Source: Neoceratodus forsteri (lineage: Eukaryota > Chordata > Ceratodontiformes > Ceratodontidae). Taken from it: a DNA stretch of 64,000 nt. Shown in pieces: positions 10,057-19,372 of the stretch. The stretch spans positions 469,152,001 through 469,216,000 of the forward strand of contig CM028136.1 in assembly GCA_016271365.2 (NCBI GenBank), written 5' to 3'. Made by a program: the position numbers and the translations under genes. The notes under the pieces were generated by a model, which saw nothing but the letters and a program-made list of their open reading frames with translations, did no database searches and had not been told where the DNA came from. Every line of letters begins with the position of its first letter. Within the stretch, counting starts at the first letter, position 1.

Positions 10057-10902
10057 ACCCTAGGGACCTATAAGAGGGCATGGGCAGGTTTCCAGACTTT
10101 CAGGGCCAGAATGGGATGGGAGATGGGTGAACCAGTCCGGGAAGAGGAGGTAATGCAATACATGGTGGAAAAATAGGAAGAAGGTCTGGCCCACACCACC
10201 ATGGGTGTCCAGCTGGCAGGTATCAGCTGGATTTGCATGGATCAGGGCTGGGTGGATGCGGCTTGGGGCCGGGCCATCAGACGGATGGTGGTGGGCTGGC
10301 AAAAGGGTCAAGGAAGATGACAGGACAGGAGATGGCCACTGATGGGGCCCCTTCTCTCGAAGGTCCTACGGGTGGTGAGTCATGTCTGCTACTTGGCAAA
10401 TGAGGCCTGTCTTTTCAGGGCCATATTTGCCGTCATGGCGAAGGGGGAGTTCAGGGTCAGGGAAATGTTGGCTCCCAGAAAGCGGGCAACCGATGCAGGC
10501 CTGCAGGAGAAGTGTGTGACGGTGGAAGATGAGAGGGTAATAATTGTGCTGCAGAGGTCAAAGACAGACCAGCAGGATAAGGGCACCACTGTAGAGCTGC
10601 TGAAGGAGGCGGCGGGGGAGGTCTTTGCAGTCTGAGCCATGGGGGACTACGCGAGGATTCGGTGGTGAAGTGGGGGGCCCTGGTTTGTGCATGAGGACTG
10701 GTCCCTGGTGACAGGATTCCAGGTGGGGGCCATGCTAAAGAAGGTGGTGGCTTTTGTGGGTGAGAATACCAGCAAATTCACCCCGCATTCTTTTAGGATT
10801 GGGGTGACTTCAGAAGCGGCCGCCTTAGGGGCAGGGGAGAGGGAGGTCAAGAGAGTGGGGTGGTGGGTATTAAACTGTTATAAGAGATATGTAAGGTGCT
10901 GA
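10057..10902 (+). pseudogene. Ngaro tyrosine recombinase
   Basis: The N-terminal SAM-like core-binding block GTLGTYKRAWAGFQTFRARM lies at about 10057-10118. The catalytic domain follows: a first-Arg region around FRVREML (about 10450-10475), then HSFRIG (10789-10806) giving the His-x-x-Arg pair, and NCYKRYVR (10873-10899) with the candidate nucleophile Tyr. In-frame stops occur near 10174, 10317 and 10633. This enzyme replaces integrase in DIRS-order elements and inserts the circular DNA without a target duplication, which agrees with the missing duplication at 4779/14654. Confidence 0.85.
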
Positions 10903-10942
10903 CAGTGGCTAACTAGTATCCCCTTTTTCTCCCCCACTGCAG
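10891..10942 (+). other. Candidate 52-nt spliceosomal intron
   Basis: Between the recombinase and the hydrolase lies a GTAAGG donor-like site (10891). A CTAAC branch-like motif follows at 10909-10913, then a pyrimidine tract, then CCCACTGCAG with AG at 10941-10942. The recombinase stop codon (TGA, 10900-10902) lies within it, so splicing could bypass that stop and fuse the two domains. As now written, the junction is off by one base for the hydrolase frame. Given the decay of the copy, that may be an indel or may mean it is not an intron. Confidence 0.4.
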
Positions 10943-11513
10943 GCTCCAAGAGGCAGGTGTGGATTGTGGGGCACTCATTTATCTATTGGGCAGAGAGATT
11001 TGCGGATGCCACATGGATGGGTACACAGCTGCACCCAGGAATTGAGCACACCAAAGTGAGATGGAGGGCCTGGGGGGCATGAGGTGGCCGCAGCTGCTGC
11101 CCATGCTAGAGGAGCTGAGGGTGCGATGGGCCAGTCCGGATTGCATTATCATCCACCTGGGAGATAATGACCCGGGGTCCTTGATGAAGGACATTATAGC
11201 AGACCTCGAACAAGTGAAAAGCTGGTGGCCCAGGGTGGTAATTGGTTGGTCTGAGATTACATCTTCAAGAGCATGGAGGGGAGCAAAAAGGCCCCAGGTG
11301 ATAGAGGTGGTGCAAAAACACCTGAACAGGAAGGTGGCCATGGCAGTGATTGAGATGGGGGGATCCATATACAGCATAGGGACATTTCATTTGATCAGGA
11401 AGCAATGTACAGATCAGACGGCATCCATCTCACTGAATTTGGCATGGGCCTGTTCCTTTCAGCATTTTGGGGAGCTAGTGGAGGACATAAATAGGAGGGG
11501 TCTAAAGGGCTAG
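10943..11513 (+). pseudogene. Ngaro SGNH/GDSL-like hydrolase
   Basis: Block I reads VWIVGHSFIYW (10955-10985), with GHS in place of GDS. An MRWPQLLPML block follows. Block III reads IIIHLGDNDPG (11143-11178), the GxND oxyanion-hole motif. Block V, SDGIHLTEFG, lies near 11415-11445 in a shifted frame and holds the Asp-x-x-His pair. Frameshifts occur near 11055 and 11390. Vertebrate Ngaro elements are known to carry such a hydrolase as an additional domain; its role in the life cycle is not established. The final frame would end near 11515. Confidence 0.8.
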
Positions 11514-11519
11514 CTCACA

Positions 11520-12030
11520 AAGGAGAAGCCCCATCTTCCATCACAAGTGGGAGATGGGGCAATGGAAGGAGTTGAGGGAGCAAGGGAAAATGGGGGCAGA
11601 TAGAGGGGAGGGCATAGCACCGTGGGCTGGGGACAAAGGAACCCAGGCATGGCAGGTAAGGGGGAGGTCATAGAGCTAGGGGTGGATTGCATGTCCACAC
11701 CTGGTGGGGGAGTGGTCCAGGTAACGTGGTAAATTATAGTGATGAGTGAAAAGGGGGGGGCAGGGTCACAGTGTCCAGACCTCAAGAAGCATGACAAAAA
11801 GGAAGAGAGCCGGACAAAGAACCGCAAGAAGGAAGACATGACTGTTATGTTCTGAAAGTGACATGGTGCTGTTACAGTTATGTCCTAAATTGCTTATACA
11901 GATTGTTGAAATTATGATGATTTGGGATGTAACAAGAATAACTGTGCCTATGATATAATAAATGCTGCCAGTGAGCATCCAAAAGTGATAAAGCTTTGAC
12001 CTTAAGTTATTTTTGGTTGGTGATCCGGGG
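11520..12030 (+). repeat. Ngaro B1 repeat
   Basis: Matches B2 (14009-14654). Shared landmarks: GTGGGCTGGGGACAAAGGAA, CCCAGGCATGG, GTCCACACCTGGTGGGG, AAGAAGCATGAC, GAACCGCAAGAAGGAAGACA, TGATGATTTGGGATGTAACA, AATAAATGCTGCC, AGTGATAAAGCTTTG. It ends with GGGGACAAT directly joined to A2. The AATAAA near 11960 may serve polyadenylation. Left edge approximate. Confidence 0.85.
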
Positions 12031-12225
12031 ACAATGAGACTTGCCACTAAAGGATAGACTATCTTGTCCTGGGCCCCAGCCAGGGATATGGAGCTTGGGG
12101 GAGAAAGGAAGTGAGAGGGGCCATGACCTCATCACAGGGTCATATGACCAGGCTATTGGAGCTCACTGGCCATTGTTTGGGGAAGGGGCCAGTGGGGGTC
12201 CCAAATAAAGGCCACTAGGGGCACT
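12031..12225 (+). repeat. Ngaro A2 repeat, left part
   Basis: Copy of A1 that starts at the B1 junction and runs to AAGGCCACTAGGGG, where a CR1 LINE is inserted. The rest of A2, from the TAAGGGCATG block on, lies at 13950-14008. Confidence 0.88.
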
Positions 12226-13949
12226 AGGGAGTACTTCTGCTCAGTATTTACTAAAGAGAAGAGGGGAATGACACCCAAGGTGGGAGAAATGGCAGAAGCA
12301 GGGTGGGAAGTGGTGACAGATGGGGTAATCATGGAGAGCAGAGTTCGAGAGGGTTTGAAGGCACTGAGGGTGGACAAGGCACCAGGCCCAGATGGCATCC
12401 ACCTCAGGGTACTGAAGGAGCTGGCAGAGGTCCTTGCAGGACCTTTGGCAGACCTATTTAATGCCTCACTACATTCGGGGTGTGTAACTCAGGACTGGAG
12501 GATGGCTCATGTGGTGCCCCTCCACAAGAGTGGCCCCAAGGATGAACCAGGAAACTAAAGACCAGTGAGCCTCACATCCATCGTGGGTAAGCTAATGGAG
12601 ACTATCCTGAAGGAGAGGCTGGTGGCCCTCCTAGAGGCCAAAGGACTACAGGACAGCAGACAGCATGGCTTCATACATGGCAGATCCTGCCAAACCAACC
12701 TGGTCGAGTTCTATGACTGGGTAACTAGGCAACTGGACAGGGGCCATGCAGTGGGTGTCCTGTATCTGGACTTCAGTAAGGCATTCAACTCAGTGCCACA
12801 TGGAAGGCTGGGAAGGAAGTTAATAGGCACAGGGGCAGGTGCAAAGCTGGTGAGATGGGTAGGAAACTGGCTGCAGGGAAGGCAACAGAGGGTGGTGGTG
12901 GGTGGGGAGCTCTCACACCCAAGGGCAGTGACGAGTGGTGTTCCACAGGGCTCGGTGTTGGGACCAGTGTTGTTTGGGATATTCATTGCAGACATATCAT
13001 GGGACATCAAGAGCAAGATCAGTCTGTTTGCTGATGATACCAATGTAGGCGCGGTGGTGGATGACCTAGGGGGATGGCAGGGGTTGCAGGATGATCTGGC
13101 AAAGCTTGAAACCTGGTCAGACACCTGGCAACTGGGCTTTAATGCCAAAAAGTGCAAGGTGCTGCATTTTGGGATGAAGAACCCAAGGAGGAGTTACCAG
13201 CTAGGGGGGAGTGCAGCTAGCCCAGACAGAGTAGGAGAAGGATCTGGGGTGTGCTCATTACAGGGTCAATGAACAACTCGGCACGATGTAGGAATGCAGC
13301 TGCAAAGGCCAACAAAATGCTGGGTTGTATTGCAAGGGGTATATCCTCGAGGAGGGAGGAGGTGATTCTGCCACTGTATAGGTCATTAGTTAGACCACAC
13401 CTGGAGTACTGTGTGCAGTACTGGTGTCTGTATCTGAAGAGGGACATTAAGTTACTGGAGGGGGTGCAGCGCAGAGTGACAAAGATGATCACAGGGCTGG
13501 GGGACTTATCATATGAGAGGAGGTTGAAGGAGTTGAACATGTACTCACTGGAGGAGAGGAGAGACAGGTGTGACATGATTGAAACCTTTAAATACATGAA
13601 AGGAATAAACAAGACAAGTACAGAGGGGCTGTTCAAAGTAAGGGAGGGGAGGGACACCAGGGGCCGTGATATGAGACTGGAGCGAGGAAGGTTCAGGAGG
13701 GAGATGAGGAGACACTTTTTTACAGAGAGGGTGGTGGCTGGGTGGAATGTGTTACCTCCTGAAGTGGTATGCAGTAGAACAGTGGACTGCTTCAAACGAG
13801 GATGGGACAGGACAAGGGGGAGGGTTAATGAAGGGGAAGGGTGGAAGGGAGGGGCAGCTGCAGAATAAGGGGTGCTAGCTGCACATTCGAGCAGACTTGA
13901 TAGACCTCTAGGCCTTTATCTGCTGGCGAATTTCGTATGTTCGTATGTA
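12226..13949 (+). mobile_element. CR1-type LINE, 5'-truncated, inserted in Ngaro A2
   Basis: Begins inside ORF2 (EYFCSVFTKE at 12229-12258) and runs to a 3' end made of two copies of TTCGTATG (13931-13946), matching the short octamer repeats that end CR1 elements. It lies in the same orientation as the Ngaro. A target duplication is not clear. The endonuclease and ORF1 are missing, as is usual for 5'-truncated target-primed insertions. It is less damaged than the Ngaro (one stop, one frameshift), consistent with being younger. Confidence 0.88.
12229..13868 (+). pseudogene. CR1 ORF2 reverse transcriptase
   Basis: Nearly continuous RT. DKAPGPDGIHLRVLKEL (12373-12423), then RPVSLTSIVGKLME preceded by an in-frame TAA (12556-12558) where the family has the Tyr of NYRPVSLTS. 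QHGFIHGRSCQTNL and LDFSKAFNSVPHGRL follow, then TSGVPQGSVLGPVLF (about 12931-12975). The FADD catalytic box lies at 13027-13038, followed by a CKVLHFG block. A frameshift near 13235 joins to 13251-13868, which carries LVRPHLEYCVQYW, YERRLKELNMYSLEERR and a WNVLPPEVV C-terminus. The catalytic residues are intact. A single stop and a single shift separate it from an open frame, so the copy is fairly young. Confidence 0.9.
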
Positions 13950-14008
13950 CTTAAGGGCATGAAACACTGGGGTAGCCCTCTTTCTTGCTGTAAAATTCCC
14001 ACCCACCC
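13950..14008 (+). repeat. Ngaro A2 repeat, right part
   Basis: Resumes A2 after the CR1: AAGGGCATGAAACACTGGGG and TTGCTGTAAAATTC match the inner end of A1 (4969-5017). Confidence 0.88.
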
Positions 14009-14654
14009 TCCTGCAAGAAACAGAGGAGGAATAACAATGGAATAGGCACAGGAGTAAGAGGCACGGGGCAAGAGGTGACCTCAGGGGTGACCCAGCACAG
14101 GCCTAGTGGAGCCGCAGAGGGCAGTCAGTGGCCAGGGGACTAGGTGGAGTCCCACTGGAGGGTTGGTAGATAAGAGGAAGGGGTTGTGGGGAGCAACGGG
14201 AAAAATGGGAGTGCAGATGAAGGGGGGTAGGTACCATGGGCTGGGGACAAAGGAACCCAGGCATGGGAGTAAGGAGGAGCCAGGGCAAGGACGTAGAGCT
14301 AGGGGGCGGATCGCGGTGTCCACACCTGGTGGGGGTGGTGGTCCGGGTAACGTGATACCTGACGGTGGTGCATGAAAAAGGGAGGCCGGATCACGGTGTT
14401 CAGACCCCAAGAAGCATGACGAAAAGGAAGAGGACAGAATGAAGAACCGCAAGAAGGAAGACAGGACTGCTATGTTCTGAAAGTGACATGGGACTGTTAT
14501 GTCCTAAATTGTGAATACAGATTGTTGAAATTATGATGATTTGGGATGTAACAAGAATAACTGTGCCTATAATATAATAAATGCTGCCTGTGAGCATCCA
14601 AAAGTGATAAAGCTTTGGCCTGAAGTTATTTCTGGTTGGGGATCTGGGGACAAT
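14009..14654 (+). repeat. Ngaro B2 terminal repeat
   Basis: Second copy of B, matching B1 through CTGGGGACAAAGGAACCCAG, GAACCGCAAGAAGGAAGACA and TGATGATTTGGGATGTAACA. It ends GGGGACAAT at 14654, the right terminus of the element. LINE-like sequence resumes immediately. The open frames in it on either strand are not genes. Confidence 0.88.
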
Positions 14655-14918
14655 TAAAGATTAGTTTGGCTTAACGGTTGCCCTACTACAAGCATGTTGT
14701 TCCAGTAGTATTTAACTTGTTATATGTATATATAATGATTCTTTACATAATTACATTTAAGCTTGATAATTTATTTATTATAGTGCTTGTTCCTGTGCAT
14801 TTCATAGTACCTTTTTTCCTTTGTAACCGGGTTTATGCCAAAGGGTATCCCTAGTAAATGACTGTTAGCTGAATGGAAAATTCTTTTTCATGTTATCAAT
14901 GAATAAAATTTGCTCCTC
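14655..14918 (+). mobile_element. Plus-strand LINE, segment 3 of 3 (3' end)
   Basis: Directly after the Ngaro, translation gives a short Lys-rich segment compatible with the last residues of the LINE ORF interrupted at 4778. It is followed by an AT-rich 3' UTR and AATGAATAAAATTTG at 14898-14912, which looks like the tail with a polyadenylation-type signal. The assignment rests on position and the fit of the C-terminus, so it is tentative. Confidence 0.5.
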
Positions 14919-15007
14919 CTCCTCCTCATCTTTCATTTGGATTGGAAAGAGACCCAAAGTAGTCCTTTGCACCCTCATAGGCCACCGGACCATGGGGTTT
15001 AATCTAC
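14919..15007. other. No feature seen
   Basis: CTC/CTT repeats at 14915-14930 and ordinary sequence up to the MITE. Confidence 0.5.
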
Positions 15008-15420
15008 TTAAAGGGGAAATAAACATTGCAGGGGTTACTCAGATTGTGAAAGTCCATGAAAATATATTTCAAATGCGGTATTAAGCTTCCTTGTAGGTGT
15101 CTGGATTCCTGCGATATGAATATATAAATCATCTGTAAATCAAAACAAGGCAGCAGCCATTTCAAGTAATCTTAAACCAGAAAGTGGTGTCACTGAGGGG
15201 CAAGCTGTAATTAACAAAATACAACTTGCCTGTCACTGACGTCACTTTCTGTTTTAAAATTACATGAAATAACTGCTGCCTTGTTTTGATTTATGGATAA
15301 TTTAGACATTCATATCTTAGGACTCCTGACACCTACAGGTGAGCCCAATACCTCATGTGAATGATCTTTTCATGGACTGCAAAATATGAGTGACCCCTAC
15401 AACGTTTACTTCCCCTCTAA
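15008..15420. mobile_element. T2/Kolobok-like palindromic MITE
   Basis: A 413-bp element with almost full-length inverted arms (about 15008-15205 and 15230-15420). It starts TTAAAGGGGAAATAAAC and ends GTTTACTTCCCCTCTAA. TTAA is the expected target duplication (right copy mutated to CTAA). The terminal TTAAAGG plus purines agrees with the T2 MITE family described in Xenopus, placed in the Kolobok superfamily. The internal AAAACAAGGCAGCAG and CTGCTGCCTTGTTTT blocks pair. No coding sequence. Confidence 0.8.
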
Positions 15421-16003
15421 CTTGTGTTTTTTCCATCAAGGTTATGTGCTTCAGCAGGTAGTGCCTGGCTTGCTATCCATTTTCCAGGAGTCAACCCAAG
15501 CCCCCCCCCAGGGTTGACTTGGGAATGTGCACAGGTTGTCTGTCTAACCATGCTGCATTGGTAGTTCATGACTGGGTACTGCTGACCTCAGCATCTCAAT
15601 GTTCTAGAATTTAAAGGTGGACTTGATATGTGGCACAGAAATTAGAATGGACTAGTCTTATTTCTTGATTTAGACCTCTCTGGGAGAACCCTGCCAATTT
15701 AATCAAGGGAGTTCTCATTTCATAGCATCAGTGATGAGATAAAGGCATTTATACCTTAGCCAATATAGAAGATGAAGCCAAGGGCATTGTCTGTTTTTTT
15801 GGCCAGCTGCAGGCTGTAACAGCTGTGGAATAAGTGTTCCACATTTAAACATTTTTAATGTGAAAATAGTATGCAGACTTGCCACCCATGGTAGGTGCAG
15901 CAGAGAGCAGGAAGGTCTTTCTTGGAGGGCAGACTGAGACCAGAAAAATATAAGGTACTGCATAAAACACACCCAGGGTGCAAGCTGTGGTCACATTCTC
16001 TAG
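15421..16003. other. No feature seen
   Basis: Unique-looking AT-rich sequence with a short C-run at 15504-15512. Translation gives nothing recognisable. Confidence 0.5.
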
Positions 16004-16093
16004 GACAATTCCTTTATACTATATTGTATCTATATTATAACATTAAATGTCTAGACAAGTAGGCCGTAGTACTTTATCAACAAATGGCCTGTA

Positions 16094-18619
16094 GAAACAT
16101 AGAATTTGATGGCAGATAAGGACCGCTTGGCCCACCTAGTCTGCCCATTTTCCTACCTAACAGATAAGCTGCAGATCCTAGTTAACCAACAGCTTACTTC
16201 CTCCTACACCCCACTAGGACTGCCTTATGCCTGTCCCATGCATTCTTGAATTCCCCCACTGTTCTTGACTCCACAACCTCCTCAGGGAGGCTGTTCCATG
16301 CATCAACAACCCTCTCTGTGATAAAATACTTTCTCACATTACCTCTGAGCCGTCCCCCCTCTATCTTCAAATTGTGCCCACTTGTTCGTGCACATCTCTT
16401 TTTCTGGAAGATGCTACCCTCTTGGACTTTGTTGATTACCTTGAGGTACTTGAAAGTTTCTATCATGTCCCCTCTCCCCCCCTCTCCTTTCTTTCCTCAA
16501 GGGTATACATATTAAGCCCCTTCAGTCTTTCTTCGTATGTCTTCTGGTGCAGACCCAGCACCATTTTGGTTGCCCTCCTCTGGACAGTCTCCACTCTGTC
16601 TATGTCTTTGCGGAGATGGGGTCTCCAGAACTGCACACAGTACTCCAGATGGGGTCTCACCAACTGTCTGTACAGAGGGATAACAACTTCCTGTTTTCCA
16701 CTATTGATGCCTCTTCCTATGCATCCCAGTATCCCCCCAGCCTTCCTTAGTGCCTTCTCACATTGCTTGCTGACCTTTAGGTCATCTGATATAATTACCC
16801 CCAGGTCCTTTTCTATTTTTACTGTTGTCAGTATCTCACCCCCATTATGTACGTTTCCCTGGTTTTGTTTCCGATGTGCATTACCTTGCACTTCTTTACA
16901 TTGAATCTGAGCTGCCATACATTTGACCATTCCTCCAACCTTGCCAAGTCCCTTCTCATCCTTTCCACTCCATCTTGTGTATCAACCCTGTTGCAGATCT
17001 TTGTGTCATCTGCAAAGAGACATACTTTTCCTTCCAGTTCCTCTGCAATGTCACTTATAAAGACATTAAAAAGGACCGGTCCCAGTACTGAACCCTGTGG
17101 TACCCCGCTAGTAACCCTCCTTTCTTCACTGTGTACTCCATTTACTACTACCCTTTGCGTCCTGTTGTCTAGCCAATTTTTTATCCAGGCTACCACCTTG
17201 GGACCCACTCCAAGGCTGGCTATCTTGTGTATTAATCTTTTGTGTGTGACTGTATCAAATGCCTTGCTAAAATCTAGGTAAGCCATGTCCACAGCCCCTC
17301 CCTGGTCTACTACTTTGGTCACCCAGTCAAAGAAATCTATTAGATTCATCTGACACAACCTTCCCATCGTGAATCCATGCTGCCTTGGGTTCTGTGCCCC
17401 ACTGGCCTCTAGGTACTCAACAATTCTTTCCTTCAGAAGTGATTCCATCATTTTCCCTACCACTGAGGTCAAACTAACTGGTCTGTAGTTTCCTGCCTCT
17501 GTCCTGCTCCCACTTTTGTGAAGAGGAATTACATCTGCCCTCCTCCAGTCCTCGGGTACCACCCCAACCTCCCATGATTTGTTAAAGAGAGTAGTCAGTG
17601 GTGTCACTAGTTCTACCCTTAGTTCTTTTAGAATTCTTGGGTGAATCCCATCAGGCCCCATTGCTTTGTCCACCTTCAATTTTATTAGTTCTTTCAGAAC
17701 CCTTTCTTCTGTAAATGGACTGGTATTGACCCCCATCTTCAGAGTGTTTCTCTTGTTTGGTTTAGGTAACTCCCCCTCCTCTTCCTTTGTGAATACTGAG
17801 CAGAAATATTCGTTCAGTATCCCTGCTTTTTCACTGTCACCCTCTACCCACATTCCCTCCCCTTTATTAAGCTTTAGTATCCCTCCTTTGGTCTTTCTTC
17901 GCTCCCTAATATACCTATAAAAGGTCTTATCCACCTTCTTAACAGAATTGGCTATCCTTTCCTCGGTTTGGGCCTTTGCTATTCTGACTGCCTTCCCAGC
18001 CTCTTTCTGCTTTAACTGATAAAGTTCTCTGTCCTGCTCCTTCTGTGTTTCCTTATATTTCCTGAATGCTGTCCTTTTCTCCTTAACCTTCCCTGCCACC
18101 TCTTTTGAGAACCATAGTGTTTTTTCCTTCGTTGTGTTTTATTGATTTGCATTACACAAAGGCTTGTTGCCTCTGTGATGGCTGTTTTGATCACTCCCCA
18201 TTGTTCCTCCACCCCTCCTTGCCTGTTTGCTAGTGCTTTTCTGAGGCACTCTCTCATTTTCCCAAAGTCAGCCCTCCTAAAGTCCAGTACTCTTGCTTTT
18301 GTATGGCTTGATTGTATGGCTGTGTTTATCGTGAACCACACTGTTTGGTGGTCGCTTGTTCCCAGATGGCTACCCACTTCTAAATCTGAGATTCTTTCTC
18401 CGTCCCCATTTGAGAGTACCAGGTCTAAGATTGCTCCCCTCCCGAGTGGGTTCCAATACTAGCTGTCTGAGGCATGCCCCCTGTAGGGCATCAAGAATGA
18501 CCCTGCTCTTGGATGTGCCTGCAGCAAAGGTGTTTCAGTTAACATCTGGCATATTCAGGTCCCCCATCAACAATATCTCCCCTTTTTCTGCCATTCTAAG
18601 AAAGCCTTCTATCATATCA
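16094..18619 (-). mobile_element. CR1 LINE inserted in PLE left pLTR
   Basis: Minus-strand CR1, truncated in the endonuclease. Its 3' end (16094 on the plus strand) reads ATTCTATGTTTC on the element strand, the CR1 octamer tail. The 3' UTR block at 16094-16190 includes the complement of GGCAGATAAGGACC. CTGTA repeats at 16089-16093 and 18620-18624 are a 5-bp target duplication, and the pLTR sequence joins up across it. It overlaps in content with the 5' CR1 half at 36568-38571 (18415-18619 against 36568-36772), so the two copies together cover a whole element. Confidence 0.92.
16190..18617 (-). pseudogene. CR1 ORF2 (endonuclease C-terminus plus RT)
   Basis: 18012-18377 carries the end of the APE domain (GTSDHQTVWF, the SDH catalytic block) and the linker. 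16828-18099 is an open 423-residue stretch with YFCSVFTKEEEGELP, DKAMGPDGIHPRILKEL, NYRPVSLTSVVGKMMESLL, QHGFTMGR, YLDFSKAFDTVTH, TSGVPQGSVLGPVLF, the FADD box (17005-17016) and NVKKCKVMHIG. 16463-16930 and 16194-16466 continue with LVRPHLEYCVQFW, KGLNMYTLEERK and WNSLPEEVV. Only two or three frameshifts; the catalytic residues of RT are retained. Confidence 0.92.
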
Positions 18620-19194
18620 CTGTAAATTGTATGGTTCTGAATCTAGTAGCAGGCTTACTGAATATGTGTTTTCTTCCCTTTTTGTTGTAGTTTTATATCA
18701 CAGGTTCTGATATACCCTGGTCCTAAATATTTGATATCAGGGTATCAGTTACTATGAGCGCTGGATGTCTTGGCTGCTCCCTGTAGTTCACTACTATATT
18801 CATTATTATTTTCATTTTGGTAATATTACCTAACTACCACATCCTGGACATAGGTACATGGTAATAAGAATGGTTAAAACTGAAAAATGTAACCATTCTA
18901 ATTTATTTTCTATGATGAGCTATGCCCAGAATGAAATTATGGTATTATTTAATGTTACCATAACCTCGTCCTTACCAGATGTTTCTATTGATAGTTATTT
19001 TTGATGTCTTATTTAGTAATTAAATCATTAGTGCATAATTTGTAATTAATTAAATATGCATTAATTATTATGGCAATATTTATACTCTGTAAGCATTATT
19101 TTAAGTCCTTTACCTTAGGTTTTCCTTTTTTACATTTTTGTAAAACACACACTATCACTTTAATTATTCTTGGCATAAAATGCAGCACTTGAGG

Positions 19195-19245
19195 TGAGGA
19201 GCCATCCCTGAGGAAGTGCATATGCGTGAAACTAGTAGGGCCTTT
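19195..19245 (+). ncRNA. Candidate hammerhead ribozyme core in PLE pLTR
   Basis: CTGAGGA at 19208-19214 fits the hammerhead CUGANGA box. The next 13 bases can form a G-U-containing stem II, and GAAAC follows at 19228-19232. GTA at 19235-19237 would supply the U16.1-H17 cleavage triplet after a very short stem III. Flanking CC/GG and GCC/GGC can pair as a broken stem I. PLE pLTRs are known to carry hammerheads. The equivalent site in the right pLTR (23641-23672) has lost two core bases. Activity is unproven. Confidence 0.4.
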
Positions 19246-19372
19246 TGAGGAGAGGAGTACACCTACATGGCATGTGTGTTTGTATCTGTTTCTATTTTGT
19301 TTGATTTTTGGCAATAAACCTTATAACAATTGGATTACTTGCTGGTGGATGGTGCCCTTATTTCTCACTGCT

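Larger units (their letters stand above)
4779..14654 (+). mobile_element. Ngaro (DIRS-order) tyrosine-recombinase retrotransposon
   Basis: Whole element, about 9.9 kb including two later insertions (solo LTR 8343-9456; CR1 12226-13949). Order: A1 repeat (4779-5020), gag-like ORF1 (6088-7277), RT and RNase H (7278-9990), tyrosine recombinase (10057-10902), SGNH hydrolase (10943-11513), then B1 (11520-12030), A2 (12031-12225 plus 13950-14008) and B2 (14009-14654). This A1-ORFs-B1-A2-B2 split direct repeat order defines Ngaro and related elements. A1 starts and B2 ends with AAT, and the B1/A2 junction is also CAATG. No target duplication is seen, as expected for integration by tyrosine recombinase. 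The LINE coding sequence appears on both sides. Many stops and frameshifts: inactive. Confidence 0.9.
16004..19372 (+). repeat. PLE left pLTR, split by a CR1
   Basis: Matches the right pLTR through ACTATATTGTATCTATATTA, AACATTAAATGTCTAGACAA and ATCAACAAATGGCCTGTA (up to 16093). After the CR1 it resumes at TTGTATGG, then TTTTATATCACAGGTTCTGA, GATATACCCTGG, GGATTACTTGCTGGTGGATG and GTGCCCTTATTTCTCA (19366). The two pLTRs differ by many substitutions, so the insertion is old. Confidence 0.9.

Noticed and set aside
14081..14452. Open frames on both strands in B2
   Set aside because: B2 is a non-coding terminal repeat. The frames are not conserved in B1, where indels break them.
17666..18625. Plus-strand open frames opposite the CR1 ORF2
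   Set aside because: Shadow frames of the well-supported minus-strand RT and endonuclease.
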